Source: Terriglobales bacterium
GTDB lineage: Bacteria > Acidobacteriota > Terriglobia > Terriglobales > Acidobacteriaceae
Length of the DNA: 22,525 nt
Assembly (NCBI GenBank): GCA_019241735.1
Contig: JAFAWN010000037.1
Location: forward strand, 1 to 22,525
Direction: 5' to 3'
The position numbers and the translations under genes were made by a program. This document shows, piece after piece, positions 20,772-22,525 of this stretch (positions are counted from its first letter, which is position 1; every line of letters starts with the position of its first letter). Below the pieces are notes generated by a model. The model worked only from the letters and a program-made list of their open reading frames with translations. It was not told the DNA's origin and did not search any database.

Positions 20772-22525
20772 AGCTCCACGCTCGCCCAGCCGCTTAACAG
20801 GACGGTAAGGGCGCTGTTGTTCTGCACTGCGCGCCGGGTTTCCGCTATCAGCAAATCCAGATACGATGCCCGCTTCAGCAAGCCCGACCGCTCATCGGTA
20901 ACTGAAAGATTTTTTACCAGCCGTCGAAGTCCCGCATTGTTCAGCGCGATCACGATCTGCTCACTTAAAGTCCTGAGCACTACGATCTCGTGAGCAGTCC
21001 AGTTTCGTGGCGCATCCTGCATCAGCAAAAGAAGTCCAACCTGGTCCGGGCCGTCGGAGAAAGGCAATACCAGTAGCGACCCTATGCCCATTTCGATCAG
21101 GGCTGGCCGGATCGATCGCAGCTCCTTCATATCCTGCACATTGGTGATGGTGACGACACCCTGGCTAATCGCCAGGTCGTGCAGTTCCGCCAAGACTTGC
21201 TGCAATGCTCCATCTCTCCCGGTGCCGCCATCGGCGCGGAACTCCTTGACCGAAGTCGGCGTCAATCCGGGTTTCCGCATTGCGGCCACGCAGCGGGTTA
21301 GCTTCCACTGGGTGCCGATTTCACTTACCGCAGTTGCAAGTACCGCGTCTGAATTAGTTTGGCTGTAAAGTTTGCGGGTTATTTCCGCGGCGCGGGTAAA
21401 GCTGTCTGCATCCGGTAAGGTCGACTGCAGCGGCGGCGGGGTGGGAACTGCAGGGGCTTCATCCCGGACTTTCTGTACCGGAGCCGATACCACGGGCGCA
21501 GCATCGGGATATCTTGGATTCAACCCTGCCGTCATGTACAGCTGTTGCAAGTTCGGATTGCGCTCCTCCTCATGAGGAAACAACTCATGGATCCTTTGAA
21601 GCCGCTCCAGCGCCTTTGTCCGCATGCCATACTGCACCAGAATTTCCGCCTGCAGCATCAGGTCCTGCAATGCCGCCGCTCCCAGGGTCTTCCCGTCGCT
21701 CCGGGCGGGTTCAGGCGTTGGCGCGGACATGCTGGTAAAGCGCGCCGCAATTGCCTTGAAACGGGTATCGTCAATTTTTCCCCGTAGTAACTCCAGGCGT
21801 TTTTCGTGGCCCTTTTCATATGCGTCCACGTCGGCTGCGCGGTCCAGAGCTTCCGCGGCCTTGTTGAAATCCCCCATATCGCAGTAGAGGTCGAACAGCT
21901 TGATAAGCGTCTGGCTGTAATCGCTTTCGCGGTTGGAGGCATTGAAAAGTTCACTCATGAACTCCAAAACTTCCGAGGACGGGCGATGATGGGCAACAAT
22001 TTCCTGCATGGTGGCGAGAAACGCGCGGCGATCGCCGGTCCGGCGCTGGAATTGCTCCAGCTTTTTCGCCAGCCCCACTGCTTCGGCGTCTAAACCGCCG
22101 TCGATGAAAGCCCCAATCAAGTTCGCGATTTCAAGAATGCGCGACGGGTCCTGCTCAAACAATTGCCAAACCAGCGGCTCAGCCTCAACCAGGCGATTCG
22201 CCGCCACCAACGCCCGCGCGTACATGTCGCGAATTTCCAGCGTCGCCGCCTCGGACCTGGCGCGGGGTTCGAGAACGAAGATCGCAGCGCCCACTTGATT
22301 CTGCGCCAGAAGGCTCCGCCCGTAGGCCATTGCGACCTCAGAAATTGCCGGCGCTTCGGAATAGGCGCGCTCATACCACTGTGCCGGGTCCCCGCCGGAC
22401 GACTGCATCAATTCCGCCAGCTTTAGGAATGCAGTAGCCGCACCTTCGTGATCGCCCACCTCGGAGGAAAGTTCACCCAGGCGGGCGAAATTCCGCTGGT
22501 TCGGTTCTCGATTCACCACCCGCTG
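20741..22525 (-). CDS. TPR-GAF-GGDEF protein, N-terminal part, frameshifted at its 3' end and cut by the window edge
   Basis: The frame is open to the right edge (Gln-Arg-Val before the first possible start), so the true N-terminus is outside. Counting from the GTG at 22519, residues 1-330 are helical TPR-like repeats (LGELSSEVGDHEGAATAFLKLAEL and similar). Residues 331-370 are a Pro/Ala linker and 382-530 a GAF domain (LPFSDGPDQVGLLLLMQ, then LRTLSEQIVIALNNAGL). From 538 (LSVTDERSGLLKRASYLDLL) a GGDEF domain begins. After about W578 the reading goes wrong (ASVELWCANLENKR) and stops at 20741, while the missing second half continues in the other frame. It is probably a cytoplasmic sensor or scaffold. 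It could be a real pseudogene or a sequence error. Confidence 0.85.
   Translation of the reverse strand, partial: QRVVNREPNQRNFARLGELSSEVGDHEGAATAFLKLAELMQSSGGDPAQWYERAYSEAPAISEVAMAYGRSLLAQNQVGAAIFVLEPRARSEAATLEIRDMYARALVAANRLVEAEPLVWQLFEQDPSRILEIANLIGAFIDGGLDAEAVGLAKKLEQFQRRTGDRRAFLATMQEIVAHHRPSSEVLEFMSELFNASNRESDYSQTLIKLFDLYCDMGDFNKAAEALDRAADVDAYEKGHEKRLELLRGKIDDTRFKAIAARFTSMSAPTPEPARSDGKTLGAAALQDLMLQAEILVQYGMRTKALERLQRIHELFPHEEERNPNLQQLYMTAGLNPRYPDAAPVVSAPVQKVRDEAPAVPTPPPLQSTLPDADSFTRAAEITRKLYSQTNSDAVLATAVSEIGTQWKLTRCVAAMRKPGLTPTSVKEFRADGGTGRDGALQQVLAELHDLAISQGVVTITNVQDMKELRSIRPALIEMGIGSLLVLPFSDGPDQVGLLLLMQDAPRNWTAHEIVVLRTLSEQIVIALNNAGLRRLVKNLSVTDERSGLLKRASYLDLLIAETRRAVQNNSALTVLLSGWASVELWCANLENKR

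Noticed and set aside
20741..20800. Programmed -1 frameshifting in the GAF-GGDEF gene
   Set aside because: There is no X-XXY-YYZ slippery heptamer at the shift point; a one-base deletion in the GGG run explains it more simply.
1..22525. CRISPR arrays, insertion sequences or defence islands
   Set aside because: I found no regular spaced repeats, transposase genes or nuclease/methylase/toxin genes in the window; the integrase is the only mobile-element gene.

Overview
The window looks like a chromosomal segment of an Acidobacteriota bacterium (Koribacter/Sulfotelmatobacter-like Terriglobia would fit). This is inferred from the mixture of gene types and protein styles: an F-type ATP synthase operon with both b' and b subunits and an unusually long, signal-peptide-bearing b; a YVTN/SPDG-type propeller lipoprotein with bacterial Ig-like repeats; a secreted DinB-like protein; and a TPR-GAF-degenerate GGDEF regulator. 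No rRNA or other decisive taxonomic marker is present, so the assignment is an inference.

Layout. 1-675: the 3' end of a tyrosine integrase (+) abuts the 3' end of a tRNA-Glu(UUC) gene (-). This is the usual border of an integrated element lying to the left of the window. 676-1083: the tRNA promoter, then a gene-free stretch. 1084-2286 (+): secreted class C beta-lactamase-fold serine hydrolase. 2329-3954 (-): YbiT-type ABC-F ATPase. 4097-4378 (-): small acidic protein of unknown function. 4556-11277 (-): ATP synthase operon in the order b', b, delta, alpha, gamma, beta, epsilon, with its own promoter but without the membrane subunits a and c. 11339-11560: atp promoter, and on the opposite strand a promoter plus a strong intrinsic terminator that frame a candidate small RNA. 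11567-13900 (-): murG and ftsW, cut off from the rest of a division/cell-wall cluster. 14074-14415 (+): YciI-like protein. 14425-14991 (-): secreted DinB-like protein. 15205-17328 (+): Ig-like/propeller lipoprotein. 17462-20271 (-): a tight run hbd, crt, ribH, nusB. 20379-22525 (-): a TPR-GAF-GGDEF protein broken by a one-base frameshift and running off the right edge.

Most of the window is housekeeping: energy conservation (F1 plus the peripheral stalk), peptidoglycan synthesis at the divisome (FtsW and MurG), riboflavin synthesis, transcription antitermination and C4 acyl-CoA metabolism. I see no CRISPR array, insertion sequence or defence system. The observations most worth checking are the candidate small RNA between murG and the atp operon (it would begin with a stretch identical to the 16S rRNA anti-Shine-Dalgarno region), two -10 boxes placed exactly for leaderless transcripts (murG and the YciI-like gene), the frameshift in the GAF-GGDEF gene, and the added domains on several ATP synthase subunits.
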